NCBI GenBank assembly: GCA_938042245.1
Contig: CALIRO010000033.1
Span: forward strand, 1 to 57,924
Direction of reading: 5' to 3'
DNA length: 57,924 bases
Source of the DNA: an uncultured Thermoguttaceae bacterium
GTDB lineage: Bacteria; Planctomycetota; Planctomycetia; Pirellulales; Thermoguttaceae
Shown in pieces: positions 8,656 to 17,612 of this stretch; position 1 is the stretch's first letter, and each line of letters starts with the position of its first letter. The notes under the pieces were generated by a model. That model was given only the letters and a program-made list of their open reading frames with translations. It made no database searches and was not told where the DNA came from. Both the position numbers and the translations under genes were made by a program.

Positions 8656-9948
8656 TTAGGGCTTGTCCCCAAAAAGAGGGATAATATAGTGGGGGGCATC
8701 GGTTAGGGTGATCTGAAGGCCATCAGGACCAGCAGCTCGGGTACCCAGGGGATGGCCGGTGTAGCCGAATAATTGGTATTGCCCCTCCGGCAGGGGGAGT
8801 TTTCGCTCCTTGGGTTGTTCGGCTACAGTCCAAGCTACCCATCGGCTTTGCCCGTCCCGCTGGAAGTGCAACAAATAGTCTTCCTCCGAGTCCAGTTGAA
8901 TCTGTCGGGCCAATCGGAACCCCCTCAATTGGCTGCTAAGCGTTTTGGCTGCCCAGTAGGCTGGTTTCGGATCATAGACGGGCTGACGCCCCTCGAAATA
9001 GGGGTGTCGCACGACGCCGAAATGATGTTCTGGTTCCTTCGGATCAGGGCCGTCGTCGTGCCAGTCGTACCAGATGGAAAGCGACACTTCACACAAAAGA
9101 TTGACCAAAAACTGCCGAGCGAGGTATTTGCCCTGTTTGGTTTCGTCAAAATTTTTCCACGCTACACTATAACCCCATTCGCCCGAAAGAATCGGAATTT
9201 GTTTTCCTTGGGGGGCGTATTGGTTGATTAATGTCCGCAGCTTGGCGTATTCTGGCCGAACCGTTTCCGGCGGCGTTTGTCGATACGGATGCACCGAAAC
9301 CGCATCCCAATATTCCAATAGGCCGCCTTGGAAGCAAGCCTCCAAAAACTTCATGTCGATCTGCGAGGTGGCCGGACCGATATAAAGTTCCTTTGGCGCC
9401 GCTTGGCGGATGGCTTTGCCGACCTCTCGGGCCAGCAGGATGTAATGCTGCACATTCGGTTTGGGTTTCCAGAAACCGATGTTCGGCTCATTATACATTT
9501 CCCAGAGGACGCCTCGGCCTTGGTAGCGGCGGACAGCAGCGGCGGCCCATCGGGCCATCGCCTCCCGACCTTCCTCCGTGTAAGGAGAAAGACCCTTGTC
9601 GTAAAACCGGTTGTGATAGTCCAGGATCAGCAGCGCCCGGATCTGGTACTTCTGCAAGGCTTCCATCAGTCGATCGTAGGCCGAAAAATCATATTCCCCT
9701 TTCCGCTGTTCCGTGCCGCTCCAGCTTAGGTCCATCCGAATCCAGCGAAAACCGGCTTCGGCCAACATCTGCATTTCGCCTGGCCTGGGGTCGGTAAAAT
9801 GGATGTTGACGCCCAAACACTGAGGAACCACTGCTTCCGGCAAGCCCCATCCAGCGGGGGCCGTCGGTTTGTCCTCGCACCTACTCATTTCACCAAGTCC
9901 GGTTAGCAACCAAAAAGTAAGCATTCCCACTAAGACTCGTTTTCTCAT
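8656..9948 (-). CDS. Secreted clan GH-A glycoside hydrolase (GH5/GH39-like)
   Basis: Protein of 430 residues with a signal peptide (MRKRVLVGMLTFWLLTGLGE), so exported. The body is a TIM-barrel glycosidase. The acid/base glutamate is E154 in WEMYNEPNIGFW and the nucleophile is probably E257 in PILSGEWGYS, which fits the 4/7 spacing of clan GH-A. SVHPYRQTPPE (218-228) lines the active site. A small C-terminal beta domain (about 360-430) follows. The substrate is not deducible; xylan, glucan or mucopolysaccharide cleavage are all possible. AGGAG lies 9 bases before the ATG. It stands alone between long gaps. Confidence 0.85.
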   Translation of the reverse strand: MRKRVLVGMLTFWLLTGLGEMSRCEDKPTAPAGWGLPEAVVPQCLGVNIHFTDPRPGEMQMLAEAGFRWIRMDLSWSGTEQRKGEYDFSAYDRLMEALQKYQIRALLILDYHNRFYDKGLSPYTEEGREAMARWAAAAVRRYQGRGVLWEMYNEPNIGFWKPKPNVQHYILLAREVGKAIRQAAPKELYIGPATSQIDMKFLEACFQGGLLEYWDAVSVHPYRQTPPETVRPEYAKLRTLINQYAPQGKQIPILSGEWGYSVAWKNFDETKQGKYLARQFLVNLLCEVSLSIWYDWHDDGPDPKEPEHHFGVVRHPYFEGRQPVYDPKPAYWAAKTLSSQLRGFRLARQIQLDSEEDYLLHFQRDGQSRWVAWTVAEQPKERKLPLPEGQYQLFGYTGHPLGTRAAGPDGLQITLTDAPHYIIPLFGDKP

Positions 9949-10147
9949 CGCTCTGCTCTCCTAGGTAGCCCATGGGTTCGGTAACACCGCTGAAGTTAAG
10001 AGATTATCGGTGCCATTTACTCAGGACTCTCTGAATGGAGCTAATCGGTTCGGGGAGCTAATCGGTTCGGGAACAGCGTTGGAAGTTTTGTTCTCAGAAG
10101 TTTCGGGGCGTCGGGGGGATTGCTAATAGCAGGTTGAATATCGAACA

Positions 10148-12019
10148 TTAAAATTCCCGCAGCAGTTCATGGGCGCCTTTGTGCATTTCGTACCAGAAGT
10201 CCAGGGCGGCTTCGGAGCGGTTGGTTTGGTATCGTTGGAGCCAGGCGTCTAGTTCGGGATGGCGCTGGCCTTCCACGTCTCGTTTGCGCTGCAGGAAGCG
10301 GAATACATAGTCGATATTCCGCTCCGACTCCCAGTAGATGGAGGCGTTTCGGCTATGGATTCGGCTGGCGGTGATGGAAATCTGTTGGAGATATTTGTCT
10401 TTTTTACCGTACAGGGCGCCGATGATTTCCGGGATCATCATTTCTCCCCAGGCCCGGTGAAACCGGCACATCCCGCAGTTATCCAGGATGAGTTCCTTCA
10501 TGAACTGCTGGGCGTTTCGGCGACCAAGTTCTCTGGGCGGCAGGAAGTCATAGCCATAATACATAAAGTATTTTCCCATAATCGCCATCGGCGCCAATAC
10601 GCCGGGCGTCCAGTACTGGTTAGGGACCATCCAGCCGCGTCGGCCGAACCCCACATGAACAAAACAATCCAAGATCGCTTTTCCCCGTTCCCGGGAAAGC
10701 TGGCGTGCCAAACGGCGGGCGCCTTCAGCCAGTTGGAGGATGCCCCGCCGAGCCAGGATACTATCGACTAGTTGTACCCCCAATTGGGCGTTATGGGCAG
10801 AATCGGTTACCAGATCGAAATGGTCTAGATCCCAATGGGGCCGATCTCGGACTCCCAATTCTTCCGGGCGTAATAGGCCGGTGTCCAGACAGTCCATCAA
10901 CCAGGCCACCACACCGCCGGCGGCAATGGCGTCGAAGCCGGCCGTATCCACATGATGAACTAATTGTTCGGCGGCTCGCTGATCAAAAATTCCGCACAGC
11001 GGCCCCAGAGCCTGATAAGGCTCATAATCCTTTTTATATTGGTCATACTGTTTTTTGCAAACAGCCGGGCACGGTTCGCCGCAGTCACATTGGCGTTTTT
11101 GCTGGATCGTTTCTTCGTTGAACTGGCGAAGATAGTGTTCGACCACAAAACGTTGGTGGATTTCCCGACGGCGATCTTCGGAGTGGTAGATACTGCGGTA
11201 GTTGCAATAGAGGAGTCGGCCGCCCATGGTGGCAAAATTGACACCGAAAGTGCCGCCGGTTTGAAACTTCGGATCAAAGCGATATTTGGTGGTGGCCTCG
11301 AAATCGACGGCCATGAGGCGTTTATTGTATTTGTCGGCGAACCATTGGTCGGCCACTTTGCGGTCTCGGAAATCTTCGTCGATATGGGTGCCGCCGAAGA
11401 TGATGGCCGCCAGGTGGTGATCCCGGAGCATTTTGGTGCCCATACCGCCCCGACCGGCCCAGGTTTCGGCGCTGGAGATTTTTCCTTGCACGATCGGGGC
11501 TGAGGCAATGGCACCGAAATCGGTTTTTTCGGCGGCAGGTCCGACGGCCAGCACCCGCGGATCGGTACTATATCGTCCGCCGTATCGCTCCAAGGCGGTT
11601 TGCATCATGGCATACACGCCGCCTTGCTCCCAGACCGCATGGATATCTACCGGCGAAAGTTCCACTTCCACATGATCACCGCCGGCCCGATTGAGATACA
11701 AGATCGACGGCTGGGGGGCCCGCCCCACCAGGGCCAGCATATTTAACCCTAAATTGTCAAAAACCAAGGCCGCCCCCCCCATGGTGGAAATGTAAAACCC
11801 GCCCCAGCAGGGCGAAAACCCGGTGATGATCAACCGGTTTGAGCCAGGCAAAATCGAACCCGCCAAAAGTCCCGCCCCGATATTAAGTGAATTGAATCGA
11901 CCGGCTAGGTGCAACCCTAAATCGACCGGCCCGAAGAACGGTTCCCCTACTGGAAATCGGTCAATCCGGTAATAGCCGGTCCCGACATCCACAAACAGCA
12001 CCCGCTGATGGGTATCCAT
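10148..12019 (-). CDS. Aldehyde ferredoxin oxidoreductase family protein (W/Mo pterin enzyme)
   Basis: Protein of 623 residues, the normal length of AOR-family subunits, which oxidise aldehydes to acids with a bis-pterin tungsten (or molybdenum) cofactor and one [4Fe-4S] cluster. The N-terminal pterin-binding domain carries WAGRGGMGTKML (188-199). The cluster ligands are in the CxxxCxxxC segment C313-GEP-C317-PAV-C321, with the fourth cysteine in DNCGMCRFHRAWGE near the C-terminus. AAGGAG precedes the ATG. There is no ferredoxin, MoaD or partner-subunit gene beside it, so the electron acceptor is unknown. Such enzymes are mostly found in anaerobes or microaerophiles, an indication about the organism's niche. 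Confidence 0.92.
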   Translation of the reverse strand: MDTHQRVLFVDVGTGYYRIDRFPVGEPFFGPVDLGLHLAGRFNSLNIGAGLLAGSILPGSNRLIITGFSPCWGGFYISTMGGAALVFDNLGLNMLALVGRAPQPSILYLNRAGGDHVEVELSPVDIHAVWEQGGVYAMMQTALERYGGRYSTDPRVLAVGPAAEKTDFGAIASAPIVQGKISSAETWAGRGGMGTKMLRDHHLAAIIFGGTHIDEDFRDRKVADQWFADKYNKRLMAVDFEATTKYRFDPKFQTGGTFGVNFATMGGRLLYCNYRSIYHSEDRRREIHQRFVVEHYLRQFNEETIQQKRQCDCGEPCPAVCKKQYDQYKKDYEPYQALGPLCGIFDQRAAEQLVHHVDTAGFDAIAAGGVVAWLMDCLDTGLLRPEELGVRDRPHWDLDHFDLVTDSAHNAQLGVQLVDSILARRGILQLAEGARRLARQLSRERGKAILDCFVHVGFGRRGWMVPNQYWTPGVLAPMAIMGKYFMYYGYDFLPPRELGRRNAQQFMKELILDNCGMCRFHRAWGEMMIPEIIGALYGKKDKYLQQISITASRIHSRNASIYWESERNIDYVFRFLQRKRDVEGQRHPELDAWLQRYQTNRSEAALDFWYEMHKGAHELLREF

Positions 12020-12384
12020 GCAATGAGAACTCCTTCTAAACTGGGTTTGGGCATTGCACGTAACCAGTCATCCCTGCCCAAGGAGAGCCCAATTCCTTCT
12101 GCCCATCGGGGAGAAAGTGCACGAAAATCCCCTCCCCCTCCTGAGAAAGGGTTCCATTGAGTCCACTAAAATCCCTTCTCCCCTGGCGGGAGAGAGTTAG
12201 GGTGAGGGGGGAGTTTTGACGGAGGGAACCGCCGCGCTCCCAGGCACCTGCACCACCGCTTGCACACCAAGGCCCCTCCCAGGCATTCCTTGGGCCTGTA
12301 CACACGGACCCAGTTACCTGATGGAAATAATGGAAATATTAGCGAAGCTCCTTGCCGCTCCCAACACAGGGAAATTTTTTGGCG
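12020..12384. repeat. Intergenic, 365 bp, with a widespread inverted-repeat family member
   Basis: At about 12,125-12,215 lies a copy of a repeat with the phrases CCTCCTGAGAAAGGG, CTTCTCCCCTGGCGGGAG and GAGTTAGGGTGAGGGGG. The same family occurs at 23,322-23,390 and, degenerate, at 25,440-25,570. These repeats have hairpin-forming purine/pyrimidine arms and are common in bacterial intergenic DNA. The rest of the gap, upstream of the AOR gene, shows no gene. Confidence 0.6.
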
Positions 12385-14091
12385 CTAGTCCTCCTTAACT
12401 TGTTGGGCCTGAAGGGTTTTTTCGATTTTGGCCCAGGTATCTTTTAAGGTGACAGTACGGTTGAAGACCAGCCGACCAGGCCGACTGTCCAGATCCACAC
12501 AGAAATAGCCGAGGCGTTCAAATTGGAATCGGTCCCCTGGCTGAGCGACGGCCAGACTGGGTTCCAGCATACAACCGGTAAGCGTCTGGAGGGAATTGGG
12601 ATTGATATAGTGGAGCCAATTTTCTTCTTCGGGGAGTTCGTCTGGATAGGGGATAGACAATAGATGATCATATAAGCGGACTTCTGCGGGCACGGCATGA
12701 GCGGCCGAAACCCAGTGGATGGTTCCCTTGACCTTTCGGCCGTCGGGTGTATTGCCGCCTCGAGTGGCTGGATCATAAGTACACCGAAGCTCTACGACCT
12801 TGCCAGTCGCTGGGTCTTTCACCACCTCTCGACAGGTGATCAGATAGGCCCATCGCAGGCGCACTTCCTGGCCAGGCGAAAGCCGATAATACTTCGGCGG
12901 CGGCGTCTCCCGGAAATCATCCTGCTCAATATAAATCACCCGTGAGAATGGCACTTGCCGGGTCCCCATCCCCGGATCTTCCGGATTGTTGACCGCCTCC
13001 AAGTATTCGACCTGACCTTCCGGATAGTTTTCAATCACCACCCGAAGCGGTCGTAGGACAGCCATCACCCGCTGCGCCCGCTTGTTCAGGTCCTCCCGGA
13101 GGCAATGCTCCAAAAGCTGGATGTCCACCACACTGTCCTGTTTGGCCACTCCGATGGTTCGGCAAAACATCCAGATCGCCTCCGGCGTATAGCCCCGGCG
13201 TCGAAGACCTCGGATGGTAGGCATCCGCGGATCGTCCCAGCCGCTTACCAGCTTCTCCTGCACCAACTGGAGCAGTTTCCGCTTGCTCAAGACCGTATAG
13301 GTGAGGTTCAACCGGGCAAACTCAATCTGCCGAGGATGAAAGATGCCCAACTGCTCCAGAAACCAATCATAAAGCGGCCGATGGTTTTCAAACTCCAGGG
13401 TGCAGAGGGAATGAGTGATTCCCTCAATGGAATCGCATTGGCCGTGCGCCCAGTCATAGGTAGGATAGATACACCACTGGTCGCCCACATGCGGATGGGG
13501 CACATGGAGGATTCGGTACATGACCGGATCCCGCATATTCAGATTGGGATGGGCCATGTCGATCTTGGCCCGCAACGTGCGGGACCCGTCGGGGAACTGG
13601 CCAGCCCGCATCCGGGCAAATAGGTCCAGGTTTTCTTCCACGCTTCGGTCCCGATAGGGGCTGTTTCGGCCAGGTTGGGTCAACGTCCCCCGATACTCTC
13701 GGATTTCGTCAGCCGATAGATCGCACACGTACGCCTTGCCCATTTTGATCAATTGCACGGCCCACTGGTAAAGCTGCTCGAAATAGTCCGAAGCATAAAA
13801 TTCCCGGTCTTCCCAATCGGCGCCCAACCAGCGGACGTCTTCCCGGATCGCATCGATATACTCCTGAGATTCTTTGACCGGGTTGGTGTCGTCGTATCGG
13901 AGGTTGAACTTGCCGCCAAACTCCTTGGCAATACTGTAGTTGAGGAGGATTGCCTTGGCATGGCCGATGTGCAGATAGCCGTTCGGCTCCGGCGGAAACC
14001 GGGTATGCACCCGTCCGCCGAATCGGCCTGTCCGAAGATCCTCCAGGATGATTTCTCGGATGAAATCGGTAGGTTCGGTGGGTTTGGCCAT
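12385..14091 (-). CDS. glnS: Glutaminyl-tRNA synthetase
   Basis: Class I aminoacyl-tRNA synthetase that charges tRNA-Gln. From the preferred start ([14 protein letters not shown]) it has 568 residues, close to the Escherichia coli enzyme. HIGH is present in [15 protein letters not shown] (HIGH at 41-44), and the KMSKS loop is VLSKRKL (about 267). The C-terminal beta-barrel anticodon-binding domains run from about residue 345 to the end. A TTG start at 14202 would add 37 residues lacking family similarity. No clear Shine-Dalgarno sequence precedes the ATG. Direct tRNA-Gln charging suggests the organism need not rely on GatCAB for glutamine. Confidence 0.95.
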   Translation of the reverse strand: MAKPTEPTDFIREIILEDLRTGRFGGRVHTRFPPEPNGYLHIGHAKAILLNYSIAKEFGGKFNLRYDDTNPVKESQEYIDAIREDVRWLGADWEDREFYASDYFEQLYQWAVQLIKMGKAYVCDLSADEIREYRGTLTQPGRNSPYRDRSVEENLDLFARMRAGQFPDGSRTLRAKIDMAHPNLNMRDPVMYRILHVPHPHVGDQWCIYPTYDWAHGQCDSIEGITHSLCTLEFENHRPLYDWFLEQLGIFHPRQIEFARLNLTYTVLSKRKLLQLVQEKLVSGWDDPRMPTIRGLRRRGYTPEAIWMFCRTIGVAKQDSVVDIQLLEHCLREDLNKRAQRVMAVLRPLRVVIENYPEGQVEYLEAVNNPEDPGMGTRQVPFSRVIYIEQDDFRETPPPKYYRLSPGQEVRLRWAYLITCREVVKDPATGKVVELRCTYDPATRGGNTPDGRKVKGTIHWVSAAHAVPAEVRLYDHLLSIPYPDELPEEENWLHYINPNSLQTLTGCMLEPSLAVAQPGDRFQFERLGYFCVDLDSRPGRLVFNRTVTLKDTWAKIEKTLQAQQVKED

Positions 14092-14589
14092 GGCAAAATT
14101 TAATCGGTCCAAGCAAACAACCCTAATCGCTTCCCCCAAGGTGCAAAGAGTATGCTTATTATATCCTAATCGTTTCCGCCGGAAGAGAGGAACTTCAAGC
14201 AAACTGGGAAGAGCTTCGGGATAAAAAGGACACTGCTAGCTAGGCGAAGCGTAAACCCCTCTTAGGGGAAGCAATCGAGCACAAGCTCCTCCTTGGTAAC
14301 CCAAACCGGGCCAGTCCACTCCCTCTAAAGACCGGGGCATCCCTTAAAAAATAATATTTCAGCCAACTCGAAACCCTTCGCCTTTCATCCCTACGAAAGC
14401 AGCCCCATTTGTCATCCCCGCCTGAGCTCTCGATCCAGGCTTCCTCTGCCTGGGTTGTCATGGCTGCCTAAGAAGGTCTAAGGATCCCCAAAAGCCTATT
14501 CCGCTTGGGCAGGATGACCACGGAAGTTGTCGGCCAAAATCAGCCAATTCCTTTAAGCGCCCGAAGTGGCACAAAAGAATTTCCCTCGG

Positions 14590-14768
14590 CCTTTTATGCG
14601 GATTTGTCAAGAAGTGCCTGGCCGAACACAGGATTTAAAGAGTTCCGGGCCCTTGGCCGATAAAGTGTTCTACGGCTGTGGGTCTCCGGACAGCGTGCTT
14701 TCTAGAGTGCGATGTTCGGTCAGCCTCTTGGAGGGTTTCCGACACGGCGAGCGGAAACCCTCTTTTTT
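14590..14768 (+). ncRNA. Candidate structured non-coding RNA ending in a terminator
   Basis: TGGCCGAACA (14,619-14,628) can pair with TGTTCGGTCA (14,713-14,722), enclosing about 85 bases that contain a further hairpin GCTGT/ACAGC around 14,675-14,694. An alternative partner for CCGAACAC is GTGTTCTACGG near 14,665. A strong intrinsic terminator follows directly. No plus-strand protein gene lies upstream that this terminator would serve. The 5' end is a guess; the length (about 150-180 bases) is in the range of 6S RNA, but I do not see enough conserved sequence to name it. Confidence 0.4.
14731..14768 (+). terminator. Strong rho-independent terminator
   Basis: GAGGGTTTCCG (14,731-14,741) and its exact reverse complement CGGAAACCCTC (14,752-14,762) form an 11-bp stem with a 10-base loop, followed by TTTTTT. 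It is the best terminator in the window. It acts on plus-strand transcription, although both flanking protein genes are on the minus strand. Confidence 0.85.
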
Positions 14769-15067
14769 ATATAACCATTTCAGCCCAGTGGCGTAACAAG
14801 GCATTCCTGCGCAGCAGGGAGCCAGGTTTTTTTCTAATGGTTTCCTCTTTCTGGACTGCCGCTTGCGAGGGAAGGAAACCATAGGACTTTCCTCGGAAAA
14901 GGTGTGGAGTTGTACCGTCGGCTGAACGGTGTCGTTTTTATTTTTTTGTCTAGCCCTTCCAGTTTACCTAAGCGTTATTACCTGCCCCTTCAGTCCCCCA
15001 ACGTTCTCAGGGGGTCTGGGGGATGTTGGAGCGGAGCAGTGGGCAAAAAACTCCCTCCAGCCGAAGA

Positions 15068-16336
15068 TTACCTGGACGTAGGACTGGGTTCTGGTTTGGG
15101 GGAGGGTTTCTGGGCCAGGCAACGGCCAATCTGGCGGACCGCCTGCCGGAGCCGCTGCTCGTTTTCGATGAGGGCCATTCGGAGATAGCCTTCGCCTGCG
15201 GCGCCGAAACCGCCGCCGGGGCTGACGGCCACATCTGCCTCTTTAAGCAATTTCATAGCAAAGTCGATCGAGGACATTTGGCTGGCCCAGGGTTCAGGAA
15301 TCTTGGCCCAGACGAACATGGTGGCTTTGGGCCTGGTAATCGGCCAACCCAACCGCTCCAGCCCCTCGCAAAGTACATCCCGCCGCGATTGATACGTGCG
15401 GGCTTGCTCTTCGACGGCCGCTTCCGTGTGCCGAAGGGCTACAATAGCCGCTATCTGTATGGGCCGAAACATCCCATAATCATAGTAACTCTTGATGGTG
15501 GCCAGCGCCCGGACCATCTCCGCATTGCCGGCACAGAATCCCACCCGCCAACCGGCCATGTTATAGCCCTTGCTCATCGTCGTAAATTCCACCCCCACAT
15601 CCATGGCGCCCGGAGCTGCCAAAAAACTCGGCGCCCGGTATCCGTCAAAGGTTACATCCGCATAAGCCAGGTCGCTAATCACCATAAACCCATACCGCCG
15701 GGCAAGCCGAACCAAATCGACATAAAACTCCGGCTCCACCACCGTAGTGGTCGGATTGTGCGGAAAATTGACAATGACCACCTTCGGCGTCGGATACAAG
15801 TGCTGGCAGGTGTAGGCCACATTCCGGAGGAAATTTTCCGGATTGCCGACTTCCAGCAGGATGGCATTGGCCGCTGCCAACATCACCCCGTATAAATGCG
15901 GCGGATAGGACGGTGCAGGCACAATGGCCGTATCACCAGGTCCTAACAGGGCTAAGCACATATGGCTAAAGCCCTCCTTAGACCCCAGACAGACAATAAT
16001 CTCCCGTTCCGGGTCCAGGCGTACCCCGTGCTGCCGGAAGTACTTGCCGGCCACCTCCCGCCGGAGATTCAACAGCCCCCAGGCTTCGGCATAGCCGTGG
16101 TTATCGGGGTTCCGGGCCGCCTCGGCCAATTTTTCCACCACCATCGGATGGGGCGGATCCGACGGGTTCCCCATCCCCAGATCAATCACATCATCTCCAG
16201 CCCGCCGCTTCTGATACAACAATTTGTTAATCTGGGCAAAAAGATAGGACGGCAGCCGATTGACCCGATCTGCTACCCGAATAGAAAACGGCCTGTCCGG
16301 AGTAGGTGGATGGTCCAATTCACGGGGAGCGTCCAT
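15068..16336 (-). CDS. alaC: AlaC-like aminotransferase (glutamate-pyruvate / alanine-synthesising)
   Basis: Fold-type I PLP aminotransferase of 422 residues, closely matching the AlaC (YfdZ) group that makes alanine from pyruvate and glutamate. Motifs: [12 protein letters not shown] (51-62), [13 protein letters not shown] (80-92), [17 protein letters not shown] with D222 and Y225 contacting PLP, and the PLP Schiff-base lysine K256 in [12 protein letters not shown]. The C-terminal [18 protein letters not shown] is also diagnostic. AAGGAG lies 6 bases before the ATG. LL-diaminopimelate aminotransferase is a related alternative, but the [10 protein letters not shown] and ALIEN contexts favour AlaC. 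Confidence 0.88.
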   Translation of the reverse strand: MDAPRELDHPPTPDRPFSIRVADRVNRLPSYLFAQINKLLYQKRRAGDDVIDLGMGNPSDPPHPMVVEKLAEAARNPDNHGYAEAWGLLNLRREVAGKYFRQHGVRLDPEREIIVCLGSKEGFSHMCLALLGPGDTAIVPAPSYPPHLYGVMLAAANAILLEVGNPENFLRNVAYTCQHLYPTPKVVIVNFPHNPTTTVVEPEFYVDLVRLARRYGFMVISDLAYADVTFDGYRAPSFLAAPGAMDVGVEFTTMSKGYNMAGWRVGFCAGNAEMVRALATIKSYYDYGMFRPIQIAAIVALRHTEAAVEEQARTYQSRRDVLCEGLERLGWPITRPKATMFVWAKIPEPWASQMSSIDFAMKLLKEADVAVSPGGGFGAAGEGYLRMALIENEQRLRQAVRQIGRCLAQKPSPKPEPSPTSR

Positions 16337-16905
16337 CGATTCTCCTTACCAGGAAAATGCCCCCTATTTGGATAATTTATTTATCCCTCAGATTACGGAT
16401 GATGACCCCGAAAAAAGGTTCCACATCTACCTAATAATTATCCCACAAATAACCCATAAGATGGGGTTTGGCTCCCTCAAAAATGGGATTAAAACGACAA
16501 CTTCCGCTCGACCCTGTTTAAATACCCCCTTCATATGGCAGATCCCAGGAGGAAAGTTTTCTCGGCATATTCAGTAATAAGGAACCTCTGAATAATTCAA
16601 AGGGGATATTTTTACACTATTTCGGAACCTCCGTTAATAGCCCCAACATATAGGGGCACTGCCAACATTAGACTCAATATATAGTGCCTAGCAATGGGAA
16701 CCGATAGGCAAAGGAATGGATCGCATATTCATAAAGTTCACGTGATGTTCAGAATTTGGCAGAGCTTCCAAACGCTCTCTTTGATTATAATCCCAGCTCT
16801 TTGCGAGAAAAAGACGAAAGGGGATTCCTGGGGAGAGGCTAAAAGCGGCCAAGGTACTAGAAAACCTTTTTGTCGGCTTTACCTGAGGGGGGCAACAAAG
16901 CAGCC
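16337..16905. other. Intergenic, 569 bp, holding 189-bp element copy 1
   Basis: No gene seen. The middle is occupied by the 189-bp element (16,581-16,769). The AT-rich stretch 16,340-16,580 lies upstream of the alaC gene and is a likely promoter region. About 135 bases of unrecognised sequence separate the element from the end of the corrinoid-protein gene. Confidence 0.5.
16581..16769 (+). mobile_element. 189-bp MITE-like element, copy 1
   Basis: Begins GGAACCTCTGAATAATTC and ends GGCAGAGCTTCC, giving terminal inverted repeats GGAACCTCTG / GGAAGCTCTG (9 of 10). It is the same length as the copies at 21,179 and 49,087 and differs from them by scattered substitutions only. A conserved interior includes CGATAGGCAAAGGAAT and an AGTGCC/GGCACT pair. 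No open frame is conserved, so mobilisation would depend on a transposase elsewhere. No clear target-site duplication is visible at this copy. Confidence 0.7.
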
Positions 16906-17547
16906 TCAGGCGGTAGCTCCTACCAGTTGGCAGGCGTATTTCATCCCATCGACAGCGGTTTTCCCATAAAAGTCGCAGCCGGTATTTTCTTTAAGCAGTT
17001 CGCTGGCTGCCGCTCCACCGACCATGATTTTCACTTTGTCCCGAAGCCCGGCTGCTCGAAGGGCTTCGACCGTTTTGCTTACCGACGGGAAGCAGGTCGT
17101 CAGCAAGATGCTCATGCCCACCACGTGGGGCTGATGCTGCTGGACCGCTTCGACAAACCGCTGCGGCGGCACATCCACCCCCAAATCCACCACCTCAAAC
17201 CCTACTCCTCGAAGCATCATAATCAAGATGTCTTTGCCGATGTCATGCACATCGTGCTGCACGGTACCGATAACGGCTTTGCCGACCGGGGGACCCGATT
17301 GCCCCTGGGTTAAGTGGGGCCCTAGCTCGGCTAGGATCTCCTTCATGATCATGCCGCCGAACAGCAGTTCTGGAATGAAGCATTCGCCCTGCGCAAACCG
17401 GTCTCCCAATAAGGTCATGCCTCGGTTGCACTCCGCCACGATCTGGGAGGCCGAGATGCCGGCGGCCAATTGGTCCTGAACCATCTGCAAGGCTACATCC
17501 CGTTGGCAATTGGCCAACGCTTCCGCCAAACTGCTCGAACTGCTCAT
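16906..17547 (-). CDS. Corrinoid (cobalamin-binding) methyl carrier protein, MtaC/MtbC-like
   Basis: Protein of 213 residues. The N-terminal helical cap (about 1-88, with GECFIPELLFGGMIMKEI) is followed by a B12-binding Rossmann domain (about 89-213). The lower-axial cobalt ligand is H101 in D99-V-H101-DIG104 (DxHxxG), with the later motifs VGMSILLTT and KIMVGGAAA. Such proteins carry a methyl group between two methyltransferases. It lies 65 bp downstream of a UroD-family methyltransferase gene on the same strand, which supports a methyl-transfer pair. A B12-box riboswitch is not evident. AAAGGAG precedes the ATG. Confidence 0.92.
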   Translation of the reverse strand: MSSSSSLAEALANCQRDVALQMVQDQLAAGISASQIVAECNRGMTLLGDRFAQGECFIPELLFGGMIMKEILAELGPHLTQGQSGPPVGKAVIGTVQHDVHDIGKDILIMMLRGVGFEVVDLGVDVPPQRFVEAVQQHQPHVVGMSILLTTCFPSVSKTVEALRAAGLRDKVKIMVGGAAASELLKENTGCDFYGKTAVDGMKYACQLVGATA

Positions 17548-17612
17548 AGGGCATTATCTCCTTTAGGAAACTTATCCTGGGTGATTCCCGATGGAACCAA
17601 GACGAAGCCATC

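Larger units (their letters stand above)
14092..15067. other. Long intergenic region, 976 bp, without a protein gene
   Basis: No convincing coding frame. It contains a short palindrome CCCC-TCTTA-GGGG (14,256-14,268); a repeat remnant at about 14,405-14,465 (tgtcatccccgcc ... gatccagg); the structured RNA candidate and strong terminator described separately; a repeat fragment at 14,846-14,895; and a C5/G5 hairpin with CCAAC/GTTGG arms at 14,995-15,029, just downstream of the alaC gene, which may end that transcript. Confidence 0.5.

Noticed and set aside
14240..14461. 73-codon minus-strand frame beside glnS
   Set aside because: It overlaps repeat-derived DNA and short palindromes, lacks a ribosome binding site and has no family resemblance.
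14590..14768. Signal recognition particle RNA
   Set aside because: The conserved GGAAGNAGC-type apical motif of small SRP RNA is missing; left as an unnamed candidate.
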